Positions 16,672-25,103 of a stretch of DNA of 64,000 nucleotides are shown one piece after another (position 1 is the first letter of the stretch; the number at the start of each line of letters is the position of its first letter). The position numbers were made by a program, and so were the translations under genes. Below the pieces are notes generated by a model. It saw only the letters and a program-made list of their open reading frames with translations. It was not told where the DNA came from and did no database searches. Location: NCBI GenBank assembly GCA_029261995.1, contig JAJDAF010000061.1, positions 216,219 through 280,218 of the forward strand, given 5' to 3'. The DNA comes from Candidatus Zhuqueibacterota bacterium. GTDB lineage: Bacteria > Zhuqueibacterota > Zhuqueibacteria > Oceanimicrobiales > Oceanimicrobiaceae.

Positions 16672-17034
16672 CTAACCATCGATGATTGACAATAACTCTC
16701 TCAACTCACCGCGTAAGTCATCTATGACCCCAGGTGATATCCGGCCATCCTTCGTACCAGCTTGTGGAATAGCGGGCTCGTCTGTGCCTTGCATGTTCCG
16801 CAGGCGCCGCCTCGCTCCTTCAATTGTGAATTTATCAAGATACAACAGTTTCTTTATCAGAAGGACTGTCTGAACATCATTTTTGCGGTAGATGCGCTTT
16901 CCTGCTCGATTCTTCGATGGTCGCAATGCAGGAAATTCTGACTCCCAATAGCGAAGCACATATGCTTTGACGGAAGTCATTTTGCTTACTTCGCTGATTG
17001 AGTAGTAGAGCTTTTTTATTGACACATCCTTCAT
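16672..17034 (-). CDS. MerR-family transcriptional regulator
   Basis: I start at the ATG of 17032-17034 (MKDVSIKKLYYSISEVSKMT), because the family's winged HTH begins right after it; the open frame extends further but shows no homology. 120 residues. YYSISEVSKMTSVKAYVLRY, WESEFPALRP and GKRIYRKNDVQTVLLIK are characteristic of the stand-alone MerR proteins found near pnp or translation loci in many phyla. The C terminus is short and lacks metal-binding cysteines, so this is not a metal sensor. It is the last gene of the leftward run that includes the deacetylase and alanine dehydrogenase. Confidence 0.85.
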   Translation of the reverse strand: MKDVSIKKLYYSISEVSKMTSVKAYVLRYWESEFPALRPSKNRAGKRIYRKNDVQTVLLIKKLLYLDKFTIEGARRRLRNMQGTDEPAIPQAGTKDGRISPGVIDDLRGELRELLSIIDG

Positions 17035-17104
17035 GCCCGCGAGTCCTGCCTGCAACTGGTAAAGGCGCCGGATTGATGCTAATATAGCAATATCGCAATC
17101 TATG

Positions 17105-17887
17105 TCAAGTGATTTTTGAAGTGGGATCCTGCGAACGCAGAAGCGTTGAGTTGCGAGAAAAAGCTGAAAAAATTTTCTGCCGGATGTCATCACAGTGTGC
17201 CAAATAATTGTTAGCGAGTTTGGCCCTGAACCAGGCCATTGGCTCGAAACAGTATACTCCCCTCCTGGCCAGCGCGAACGGAAAACTTTGATTATATGGA
17301 AAATTGTAGCCCAAGGTACATGCCGCGTCGTATCCTGCGGCGCGGACAGCTGTCAGAACATTCCGGTCAAAGGCGCCGAACGGGTAGGATACGCTGGCGA
17401 TGCCTGCGCCGAGTTTTTGCTCGAGGATGTCTTTTGAATAACGAAGCTGGTACCAAAGCTGTTTGCTCGACAGCCGTCTCAGATTTCTATGGCTAACGGT
17501 ATGAGAACCGATCTCCCACCCTGCCTCCTGTAGCCGCTTCAATTGCGGCCAGTCACAATGGCTAGCCCAAAACCTACGCAGGTGGTAATCCCATGAATTG
17601 AGCTGCCCTACAAATCTGGTAATCGCGAAGACAGTCGCGGTGTAACCGTGGCGCTCAAGTATGGGAAAAGCATTGCTGTAAACCGATGTATAGGCATCGT
17701 CGAATGTGATCACAACGCTCTTTTCACCAATATTCCTGTTTAGAACATAGTCATGCAACGAAATGGTCGTAAAATTGTGGCGGGAAAGGTATTCGATTTG
17801 CCGCTCGAACTGGGGGAGTGTCGTAAAAGACACCCCCAGTTCGACGGCGTTTTGAATCTTGTGGTAGGCAAGAATAGGAACGAACAT
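17105..17887 (-). CDS. polysaccharide deacetylase (NodB homology domain, CE4)
   Basis: 260 residues. Motif 1 is ITFDDAYTSV (catalytic and metal-binding Asp pair), motif 2 is SHTVSH (metal-binding histidines), and VSYPFGAFDR gives motif 3. There is no clear signal peptide; the sequence begins MFVPILAYHKI. CE4 enzymes remove acetyl groups from GlcNAc or related sugars. It lies 30 bases after alanine dehydrogenase and 70 bases before the MerR gene, and may be co-transcribed with both. The natural substrate (peptidoglycan, capsule or other) is not evident. Confidence 0.92.
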   Translation of the reverse strand: MFVPILAYHKIQNAVELGVSFTTLPQFERQIEYLSRHNFTTISLHDYVLNRNIGEKSVVITFDDAYTSVYSNAFPILERHGYTATVFAITRFVGQLNSWDYHLRRFWASHCDWPQLKRLQEAGWEIGSHTVSHRNLRRLSSKQLWYQLRYSKDILEQKLGAGIASVSYPFGAFDRNVLTAVRAAGYDAACTLGYNFPYNQSFPFALARRGVYCFEPMAWFRAKLANNYLAHCDDIRQKIFSAFSRNSTLLRSQDPTSKIT

Positions 17888-17917
17888 CCGTGAGTCGCTC
17901 CACGCTAAGTTCTTGGG

Positions 17918-19027
17918 CTAGATCTCGCTCAAAGGCGAAAACGGCAAGTCGAATGTCTCTGCAACGCTCTGATGCGTGATCTTTCCATTAACAGCGTTGA
18001 CTCCCTTTGCAATTTCGCTATTCGTCTGCGCAATCTTCGGGAACCCGGCATTCGCAATCTGAATCATGTACGGCAGGGTTGCATTGGTCAACGCGCGAGT
18101 CGATGTCATTGGAACTGCTCCAGGCATGTTTGCCACACCATAGTGCAGAACACCGTCAATCTCATACACAGGGTCTTCGTGGGTCGTCGGTTTGATTGTT
18201 TCAACACACCCTCCCTGGTCCACAGCAACATCCACGAGCACAGAACCCTTGTTCATCAAAGGCAGCATCTCTCTTGTTATCAGACTTGGAGCCTTGGCGC
18301 CAGGAATCAAAACTGCACCAACCACCAGATCTGCTTCAGAAATGGCCTTTCGGATGTTTGCTGGATTCGACATCACGGTGACGACGTTCTTTGGCATAAC
18401 ATCATCGAGATAGCGCAGCCTGTCAAGATTGACGTCAAGAATAGACACCCGGGCCCCAAGGCCCGATGCAATCTTGGCTGCATTGGTTCCGACAACGCCA
18501 CCGCCCAAAATTACTACGCTGGCGGGCTCAACTCCTGGTACACCGCCCAAAAGCAGTCCCTTGCCACCGTGTAGCTTTTCGAGATATCTTGCGCCCTCCT
18601 GGACCGCCATTCTACCCGCGACCTCACTCATCGGCACCAGCAGCGGCAAGCTGCCGGATGCATCTTGCACTGTTTCATAAGCTATGGCCACGCACTTTGA
18701 GTCAACAATTGCCTCCGTGAGCTGCCTGGATGCCGCAAAGTGAAAATAGGTGAAGACGATTTGCCCCTGCCGGATCATTTTATATTCCGACGGCAACGGT
18801 TCCTTCACCTTGACAATCATGTCTGCTCTTCCGAAGATGTCAACTGGGGCGTTTACAATTTCTGCCCCGGAATTCTTGTAATTCTCATCTGTGAAGCCGC
18901 TTCCTACTCCGGCCTGAGTCTCTACCAGAACTGTATGCCCATTATTTCTTAGTAGTTCCACTCCTACCGGGATCACCGAAATACGATTTTCGTTGGTCTT
19001 AATTTCTTTGGGTACGCCGACTATCAT
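17918..19027 (-). CDS. ald: alanine dehydrogenase
   Basis: 369 residues, the usual length. It begins MIVGVPKEIKTNENRISVIP, the conserved substrate-binding start. The NAD-binding Rossmann motif is VVILGGGVVGTNAAKIASGL, and VDVAVDQGGCVET and the NMPGAVPMTSTRAL segment are diagnostic. The enzyme interconverts L-alanine and pyruvate plus ammonia with NAD. It starts 15 bases after the M16 peptidase stop in the same direction. No oddities were seen. Confidence 0.96.
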   Translation of the reverse strand: MIVGVPKEIKTNENRISVIPVGVELLRNNGHTVLVETQAGVGSGFTDENYKNSGAEIVNAPVDIFGRADMIVKVKEPLPSEYKMIRQGQIVFTYFHFAASRQLTEAIVDSKCVAIAYETVQDASGSLPLLVPMSEVAGRMAVQEGARYLEKLHGGKGLLLGGVPGVEPASVVILGGGVVGTNAAKIASGLGARVSILDVNLDRLRYLDDVMPKNVVTVMSNPANIRKAISEADLVVGAVLIPGAKAPSLITREMLPLMNKGSVLVDVAVDQGGCVETIKPTTHEDPVYEIDGVLHYGVANMPGAVPMTSTRALTNATLPYMIQIANAGFPKIAQTNSEIAKGVNAVNGKITHQSVAETFDLPFSPLSEI

Positions 19028-19042
19028 AGCACTTTCCTTCCG

Positions 19043-20302
19043 TCAGTTGACGCCGCTCTTTGGTCGTAGGATTGTAGTGTGCAAGCGGCTGGGATCAAAC
19101 AATTCATTTGCCACATCGAACACTTCCGCTGCGGTCACACTATCCAATTCTGCAAGTGTTTGGTCCAATGTATAGTAGTTTTCCAGATAGATCTCCATTT
19201 TGGCCAGCCGGGTCATGCGACTGGCTGTACCTTCCAACCCCAACATCAGGCTTCCTTTGAGTTGAGATTTTGTGCGTTCGAGTTCATCTGAACGAATCGC
19301 CGACTTGCGCAGGCTTTCGAGTTCATTGCAAATCAGCTCAACGGAGCGCTCGATATTTTGACGGTCCGTTCCAAGATAAACCCCGAACATTCCGCTGTCG
19401 AACATGAAATCTATAAAGGAATAGACAGAGTAGGCAATTCCATGCTTCTCACGAATGTTCTGAAACAGGCGTGAACTCATGCCTGCGCCCAACAGTGTAT
19501 TCAGGATCAGCAAAGCGAATTTCTTTGGGTCTCGATAGGTATAGGCGTGCGTTCCAATGCAAAGATGCGCTTGAATTGCGCCGTTCTTTACAACATTGTG
19601 CCCATTTGTGGGGGCCTGAGGCCGGCCATATGCCCCTGTACTTCCGCGCTCGAGGCCCGAGAACAGCTCATCCACGAGCCGCACCAACTCATCGTGGTCA
19701 ACGTTCCCTGCTGCTGAGATGGTTAGTCGGTTGCTGGTGTAGTTTTCATTCACGTAGCCGACCAGGGTACCGCGGTCAATGGCCTTGATAGTTTTCTTGT
19801 TGCCGATAATCGGGTAGCCAAGCGGATGTCCCGGAAACAAGTCATCCCAAAAAATGTCGTGGATGAGTTCTTCCGGAGTTTCCACGATGTTGTTCAACTC
19901 ATCAAGGATGACCCTGCGCTCCTTGTCCATCTCGTCCTTGTCGAAGAGTGAATGGTTAAGGATATCCGCGATAACACCAATCGCGCGCGGCAGGTGCTGG
20001 TCAAGAACGTGAGCGTAGTAGCAGGTCAATTCCTTGCCAGTAAAGGCGTTGATCTGACCGCCGACAGACTCGAGGGATTGGGCTATGTCAGCGGCCGTAG
20101 CCGTCTTCGTGCCCTTGAACATCATGTGTTCAATATAATGAGAGATGCCGTTGTTAAGCTCAGTTTCGTCTCTTGAGCCAACGGCAACCCAGGCACCGAT
20201 TGAAACAGATCTGACATGAGGAATCCGCTCAGTCACTACCCGGATGCCGGAATCTAACTCAGTACGGCGATAAGATTGATTCGATGGTTCGGCCATGGAC
20301 AA
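19043..20302 (-). CDS. M16-family zinc peptidase (processing-peptidase-like)
   Basis: 419 residues. The inverted zinc motif HYIEHMMFKGT (H-x-x-E-H) sits near residue 60, with downstream acidic residues (KERRVILDELNN) that complete the site. The length and the RLTISAAGNVDHDELV segment fit bacterial relatives of mitochondrial processing peptidase beta, often encoded next to pnp, as here. A start at the second Met (20296) is equally possible. The role is inferred only as intracellular or envelope protein processing. Confidence 0.92.
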   Translation of the reverse strand: MSMAEPSNQSYRRTELDSGIRVVTERIPHVRSVSIGAWVAVGSRDETELNNGISHYIEHMMFKGTKTATAADIAQSLESVGGQINAFTGKELTCYYAHVLDQHLPRAIGVIADILNHSLFDKDEMDKERRVILDELNNIVETPEELIHDIFWDDLFPGHPLGYPIIGNKKTIKAIDRGTLVGYVNENYTSNRLTISAAGNVDHDELVRLVDELFSGLERGSTGAYGRPQAPTNGHNVVKNGAIQAHLCIGTHAYTYRDPKKFALLILNTLLGAGMSSRLFQNIREKHGIAYSVYSFIDFMFDSGMFGVYLGTDRQNIERSVELICNELESLRKSAIRSDELERTKSQLKGSLMLGLEGTASRMTRLAKMEIYLENYYTLDQTLAELDSVTAAEVFDVANELFDPSRLHTTILRPKSGVN

Positions 20303-20332
20303 CAGCTTTGCGTTTACCTATGCAAGGAGTTC

Positions 20333-22420
20333 TCAGTCAGAAGTCTTTGGCAACAAAGCTTTTCTGCTGAGGTCGAGTTTTCCCTGAGAATCGATATCCA
20401 GGAGTTTGACTTGTACTTCGTCACCAACGGTCAGCACGTCTTCTACCCTGCCGACTCTCTCGTGCGCAATCTGAGAAATATGCAGCAAGCCTTCTTTCCC
20501 AGGCAGAATTTCGACAAAGGCGCCGAAGTTGGTTATCTTCTTTACCTTACCCTTGTAGATTTCGCCGCGTTCCGGCTCCTGAACCAGGTAGCTGATCATT
20601 TCCTGTGCCATCTCACTACTTTCAGGCTCGGATGAGGCGATGGTGACGGTACCGTCATCATCAATATTGATGGTGGCGCCGGATTTTTCAGTTATCTCCC
20701 GAATCATCTTGCCGCCTGGTCCGATGATCGTCCCAATGCTATCCGGCTTGATCTTTATGGTTGTGATGCGAGGCGCAAACCGTGACATTTCCTCTCGTGG
20801 TGCACTCAGTGCTTCTTTCATGAACCCAAGGATGGCAAGCCGCGCAGATTTGGCTTTCTCCAACGCTTGAGCAAGAACATCGGATGTGATGCCCTTCACC
20901 TTGATATCCATCTGAAAGCCAGTGATACCCGACGCCGAACCAGCGACTTTGAAGTCCATGTCGCCGAGATGGTCTTCGTCGCCGAGAATGTCCGTCAGGA
21001 CGCAGTATTGATCGTCCTGCTTGATGAGACCCATGGCTATCCCGGCGATCATGTTTTTGACGGGCACACCTGCGTCCATCAAAGCGAGCGTGCCGGCACA
21101 GACTGTCGCCATCGACGACGAGCCATTTGACTCAAGCACTTCGGAAACAACGCGAACGGTATATGGAAACACGTCTTGAGAGGGCATGGCTGGTTTGATG
21201 GAACGCTCTGCGAGATTGCCATGGCCGACCTCGCGCCGACTGGTGCCGCGAATGGGTCTGGCCTCACCGACGCAGAAAGGTGGAAAATTGTAGTGCAGCA
21301 TGTAGCTTTTCCAGAATTCACCGGAGAGTTCATCCAGCTTCTGCTCGTCAGACTTGGTTCCGAGGGTTGTCGTGGCCAGGGCCTGAGTTTGACCCCGTGT
21401 GAACAGCGCCGAGCCGTGCGTTCTTGGAAGCAGGCCGACTTCGCATGAGATATCTCGAATATCGTCTAGTCCGCGACCATCGATGCGCTTGCCGTCGTTA
21501 ACAATCATATTGCGCACGTGCGTTTTCTCGCAGTCATGCAGAATGCTTGAGATATCGTCGTCGGACTCCGGATATTCTTCCGCAAGTGTTTCAACCAAAT
21601 GTTCCCGAATCTCCTTGAGAGCAGCATTGCGTTCCTTCTTGTCAGCAATCGAGAAAATATCGCTGAAGCGTGGGTTGGCATAGTCGGCAACCTTGGCCTC
21701 TAGGCCATCAGGCAATGCTATCGCTTCAAACTCCCGCTTGGTCTTACCTGCCTTCTCTACCAACTTCTTTTGAAGCGCAATAAGCTCTTTGATTTTTTCG
21801 TGACCGAAGTCCAGCGCTCCCAACATCTCCTCTTCGGTTAACTCGTCGGCCTCGCCTTCTACCATCATGATGGAATCCTGGTTAGCGGCGATGATCAGAT
21901 CGAGGTCGCTCTCCGCGAGATCTGCGTAAGTCGGATTAATGACGAACTCGCCATTGACGCGACCCACGCGAACTCCAGCGATGGGTTTGTCGAACGGAAC
22001 ATCCGAGAGCATGAGGGCCGCCGAGGCGCCCGTGATTCCCAGGACATCCGGGTCGTTGGCTTTGTCGGCGGACAACACCGAAATCATAATCTGGACTTCA
22101 CATCTGTATCCGTCCGGAAAAAGTGGGCGGATGGAGCGATCGGTCAGTCGCGCGCTGAGTATCTCAGTTTCGCTCGGACGTCCCTCGCGCTTGAAAAAGC
22201 CACCGGGTATCTTACCGGCTGCATAGGCTTTCTCTCTGTAGTCCACGCTAAGTGGGAAAAAGTTAAGTCCTTCTCTGGGCTCGGATGCACCTACCGCGGT
22301 AACAAGCACCATTGTGTCTCCCAGTCGCAGCAAAACAGACCCGTCTGCTTGTTTGGCAAGCTTGCCTGTCTCTATCGAGAATTGCCGGCCGCCTATGTCA
22401 AGTTCTTCAGTAGTAACCAT
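20333..22420 (-). CDS. pnp: polyribonucleotide nucleotidyltransferase (PNPase)
   Basis: The start is ATG at 22418-22420 (MVTTEELDIGGRQFSIETGK) with GGAG upstream; the frame upstream to 22495 is the intergenic hairpin region. 695 residues: two RNase PH domains (EGLNFFPLSVDYREKAYAAG in the first; GTSRREVGHGNLAER in the second), a KH domain (IGPGGKMIREITEKSGATI) and an S1 domain (GEIYKGKVKKITNFGAFVE). It degrades RNA from the 3' end by phosphorolysis and works in the RNA degradosome. It follows rpsO as in most bacteria. Confidence 0.98.
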   Translation of the reverse strand: MVTTEELDIGGRQFSIETGKLAKQADGSVLLRLGDTMVLVTAVGASEPREGLNFFPLSVDYREKAYAAGKIPGGFFKREGRPSETEILSARLTDRSIRPLFPDGYRCEVQIMISVLSADKANDPDVLGITGASAALMLSDVPFDKPIAGVRVGRVNGEFVINPTYADLAESDLDLIIAANQDSIMMVEGEADELTEEEMLGALDFGHEKIKELIALQKKLVEKAGKTKREFEAIALPDGLEAKVADYANPRFSDIFSIADKKERNAALKEIREHLVETLAEEYPESDDDISSILHDCEKTHVRNMIVNDGKRIDGRGLDDIRDISCEVGLLPRTHGSALFTRGQTQALATTTLGTKSDEQKLDELSGEFWKSYMLHYNFPPFCVGEARPIRGTSRREVGHGNLAERSIKPAMPSQDVFPYTVRVVSEVLESNGSSSMATVCAGTLALMDAGVPVKNMIAGIAMGLIKQDDQYCVLTDILGDEDHLGDMDFKVAGSASGITGFQMDIKVKGITSDVLAQALEKAKSARLAILGFMKEALSAPREEMSRFAPRITTIKIKPDSIGTIIGPGGKMIREITEKSGATINIDDDGTVTIASSEPESSEMAQEMISYLVQEPERGEIYKGKVKKITNFGAFVEILPGKEGLLHISQIAHERVGRVEDVLTVGDEVQVKLLDIDSQGKLDLSRKALLPKTSD

Positions 22421-22451
22421 AATATTACAAACTCCATAAATTGTTAAATGT

Positions 22452-22475
22452 CCATTTCCGTCTAGCTGGAAATGG
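22452..22475 (-). promoter_or_regulatory. stem-loop in the rpsO-pnp spacer
   Basis: CCATTTCC (22452-22459) and GGAAATGG (22468-22475) form a perfect 8-bp stem with an 8-base loop. In E. coli the equivalent spacer carries a hairpin cut by RNase III that controls pnp mRNA; a similar role is inferred. There is no T-run, so it is not a plain terminator. Confidence 0.6.
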
Positions 22476-22518
22476 CTAGTATCAAGATTGAGCAATCAAT
22501 CTGCCTCAACGAGACAAC

Positions 22519-22788
22519 TTACCGGCGAATGCTCAGCTCTTTGATGATAGCACGATAGCGCTCAATGTCCTTCTTTGCGAGATAGTCCAGCAGGCGCCGT
22601 CTCTGTCCAACCATCTTCAACAGGCCCCGCCTGGAGTGATGATCTTTTGTATGGGTGCCGAAGTGCGGCGTCAACTGGTTGATGTTGGCTGTAAGCAGTG
22701 CAATCTGTACCTCAGTCCTACCAGAATCATTCTCACTCTTGCCGTGTTTCGTAATGATTTCGCTCTTTTGTTCTTTGGTCAAAGACAC
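22519..22788 (-). CDS. rpsO: 30S ribosomal protein S15
   Basis: 89 residues, the normal length. The conserved segments are all present: [40 protein letters not shown] and [13 protein letters not shown]15 binds 16S rRNA helices 20-22 early in assembly of the small subunit. It lies between ribF (12 bases) and pnp, the standard order. Confidence 0.98.
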   Translation of the reverse strand: MSLTKEQKSEIITKHGKSENDSGRTEVQIALLTANINQLTPHFGTHTKDHHSRRGLLKMVGQRRRLLDYLAKKDIERYRAIIKELSIRR

Positions 22789-22800
22789 TTTGAGCCTCCT

Positions 22801-23733
22801 CTATTGGTTTAAAATTTGAACAATATTCTCTTTATCTCTGGCCAGTTGCTCAACCAGCGAGGCAGCACTCTCGAACCGCTCCTCATCTCGAACGCGTTCG
22901 ACAAAGTCGATTGTCAACTCCTGGCCATATATATCCGACTCGAAATCAAAAATATGGACTTCAAGCGATAGGCCTGACTGTCCAAACGTTGGGCGCGTCC
23001 CAATGTTCATCATTCCTTTTTTTTGCTGTCCATCGACCGTCACCAGCACCGCATAAACTCCGTGCGCTGGCACCAGCTTAAGCTTGTCGTTCAAGAGAAC
23101 ATTTGCCGTCGGACAGCCCAATTGTTTGCCTTTGCCGTTGCCGCTCACGACCTGGCCAAACAATCGATAACGTCGGCCCAGCCCGGCAGCCGCAGCAACG
23201 ACATTTCCGCTTGCCAGCAAATCCCTGACAACCGTACTGCTTATCTCAAACTCGGGATTCCTAAACTCCGGCAGCTCTCTTACTTCGAAGTCAAGGTCCC
23301 CGCTCATGGACTGCAGGGTTGTCAACCCGCCTTCACGGTCCTTGCCAAAGCCGTGGTCATAGCCAACCAGAATGTTTCGAAATCCAATCTTATCATGCAG
23401 AATGTCTCGCACAAATCCAGCCGATGACATCCGTGAAAGTTCAGCAGTAAAGTCTACCACGACGACTCGCTCAACCCCCAGTTTTGAGAAGAGTTCAAGC
23501 TTTTCATCCATGGTCGTCAGCAAGCGCAGAGCGTCACTGCCTGCTGCCTTCAGAACATGTTTTGGATGAGGAAAGAAGGTGACTATTGTGCTGTCCATCG
23601 CCAAGGTTCTCGCGTCAGCAATCAGTTGGTCCACAATAAATTGATGACCGAGATGGACACCATCGAATGTTCCGACCGTAATCACTGAGTCAATGCGCCT
23701 GGGAATGGAATCAAGGTCCCGAAATACTTCCAT
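22801..23733 (-). CDS. ribF: bifunctional riboflavin kinase/FAD synthetase
   Basis: 310 residues. The N-terminal nucleotidyltransferase domain shows GTFDGVHLGHQFIVDQL and the FFPHPKHV motif. The C-terminal kinase domain shows GNGKGKQLGCPTANVLL and MNIGTRPTFG. It makes FMN and FAD from riboflavin. Its ATG shares one base with the truB stop (TAATG), so the two are translationally coupled within the translation operon. Confidence 0.97.
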   Translation of the reverse strand: MEVFRDLDSIPRRIDSVITVGTFDGVHLGHQFIVDQLIADARTLAMDSTIVTFFPHPKHVLKAAGSDALRLLTTMDEKLELFSKLGVERVVVVDFTAELSRMSSAGFVRDILHDKIGFRNILVGYDHGFGKDREGGLTTLQSMSGDLDFEVRELPEFRNPEFEISSTVVRDLLASGNVVAAAAGLGRRYRLFGQVVSGNGKGKQLGCPTANVLLNDKLKLVPAHGVYAVLVTVDGQQKKGMMNIGTRPTFGQSGLSLEVHIFDFESDIYGQELTIDFVERVRDEERFESAASLVEQLARDKENIVQILNQ

Positions 23734-24452
23734 TAGACCTTTGCTGATTCGCTGCGACGTAACGTCGTCGCCAATTCGTGTAGCGTGAGTGCATCGTTAA
23801 TTTTGTACCGGCCAATCCTGGTTCTTTTAAGCTCAGCCAGGTGGGCGCCAACTCCAAGACGCACACCCATATCATGCGCCAGGCTCCGAACATAAGTTCC
23901 TTTCGAACAGACGATTCTGCACCTGGCTTGCACGCCGTCAACTTGCGTCACCTCGAACTCGTGCACCTGAACACGACGAGGTGATCGTTGAACGGTTATA
24001 CCTTGCCTGGCGAGCTTGTACAATCGTTCGCCATTTATTTTGAGCGCGGAAAACATCGGCGGCAACTGCTCAATTTCTCCGGTAAACTCGCGCTTGCAAA
24101 GGTCCATTAGCATCTCAACGGATAAATCCGCCACGCCTTTTGTAGCGACAACTTTGCCTGTGCGGTCATAAGTGTCCGTGGCTTCACCGAACTTTATTGT
24201 CGCCACATACTCCTTTTCGAAACCCATCAGGGTCTCGACTTGCTTGGTGGCTCTACCGGTACAGACCAGCAGCACGCCGGTCGCGAACGGGTCAAGCGTT
24301 CCAGCATGCCCTACCTTCTTCACTCTGACAAGCGACCGGACCTTTTTTACAACATCGAATGAAGTCCACCCTTCGGGCTTGTCTATATTGAGAACACGTC
24401 CGTCAGCAAAGGTGGATGGCTCACTCATCTCGTCCCGATGCAATGCGTTCAC
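23733..24452 (-). CDS. truB: tRNA pseudouridine-55 synthase
   Basis: 239 residues. GWTSFDVVKKVR and GHAGTLDPFATGVLLV are conserved; the Asp in LDP is the catalytic nucleophile. The C-terminal PUA region is short. The frame starts with GTG at 24452, overlapping the rbfA stop by 4 bases. An in-frame ATG at 24428 (MSEPSTFADGRVLNIDKPEG) would remove 8 residues and is an equally good start. TruB makes pseudouridine 55 in the T-loop of tRNAs and aids tRNA folding. Confidence 0.96.
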   Translation of the reverse strand: MNALHRDEMSEPSTFADGRVLNIDKPEGWTSFDVVKKVRSLVRVKKVGHAGTLDPFATGVLLVCTGRATKQVETLMGFEKEYVATIKFGEATDTYDRTGKVVATKGVADLSVEMLMDLCKREFTGEIEQLPPMFSALKINGERLYKLARQGITVQRSPRRVQVHEFEVTQVDGVQARCRIVCSKGTYVRSLAHDMGVRLGVGAHLAELKRTRIGRYKINDALTLHELATTLRRSESAKV

Positions 24453-24802
24453 TCCTTGCGCTCTCGCTCTATCTTATTGAGAAGAACATCGATATTCTGA
24501 GCATATTCGGCGGAGTCATCTCTTACGAAAGACAACTCGGGATTGACGCGCAAGTCGGTGTGCTTCCCCAGTGAAGAACGAATAAAATTGCCCGCCCGGG
24601 AGAGCCCAGCCAAACTTTTTACTGAGGTAGCTTCATCCCCCAGAACGCTGACATATATCTTGGCATGCCGCAAGTCGTCAGTAATCTGGACCTTTGTAAT
24701 CGAGACCATTCCGACACCCGGGTCCTTCAACTCCCTGGCAATGATATCGCTAATTTGGTGACGAACTAGCTCGGCTACCCTCTGTGAACGTTTATATTCC
24801 AT
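24449..24802 (-). CDS. rbfA: 30S ribosome-binding factor A
   Basis: 117 residues, the usual length. YKRSQRVAELVRHQISDII, the GMVSITKVQITDDLRHAKIY segment and LRVNPELSFVRDDS are family-typical of the KH-like fold. RbfA helps 16S rRNA maturation and cold adaptation. It lies between the DUF503 gene (14-base gap) and truB (4-base overlap). Confidence 0.96.
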   Translation of the reverse strand: MEYKRSQRVAELVRHQISDIIARELKDPGVGMVSITKVQITDDLRHAKIYVSVLGDEATSVKSLAGLSRAGNFIRSSLGKHTDLRVNPELSFVRDDSAEYAQNIDVLLNKIERERKE

Positions 24803-24815
24803 CGAAATCTATCAC

Positions 24816-25097
24816 TCAAAACACTTCGATACTGTATTCCAATGCTTCCATTTCACTTTCACGGTCAATGAGATGCAACAAAGCATCGAGAGTCTTATCC
24901 ACTACTTTGCGATCGTTGGAAACAGTGGAGACACCGAGAGTCGCCCGTTGCCATTTGTCCAAGTTATCAATCTCTGACACAGAAACATTATGCTTGTTCG
25001 CGATTCGCTTCTTCAGGCTCGTCAAAACAGCGCGCTTTGCTTTCAGGGAGTTGCTGCCCGCCAGGTACAAATCAATCTGCATGACGCCGATCAGCAC
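24816..25097 (-). CDS. DUF503 family protein (YlxP-like)
   Basis: 93 residues matching the whole family: MQIDLYLAGSNSLKAKRAVL at the start and KRIANKHNVSVSEIDNLDKW in the middle. YlxP proteins are nearly always encoded between infB and rbfA, exactly as here, and a role in 30S maturation or RNA binding has been proposed. No catalytic motif is visible. Confidence 0.9.
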   Translation of the reverse strand: MLIGVMQIDLYLAGSNSLKAKRAVLTSLKKRIANKHNVSVSEIDNLDKWQRATLGVSTVSNDRKVVDKTLDALLHLIDRESEMEALEYSIEVF

Positions 25098-25103
25098 GGT
25101 ACA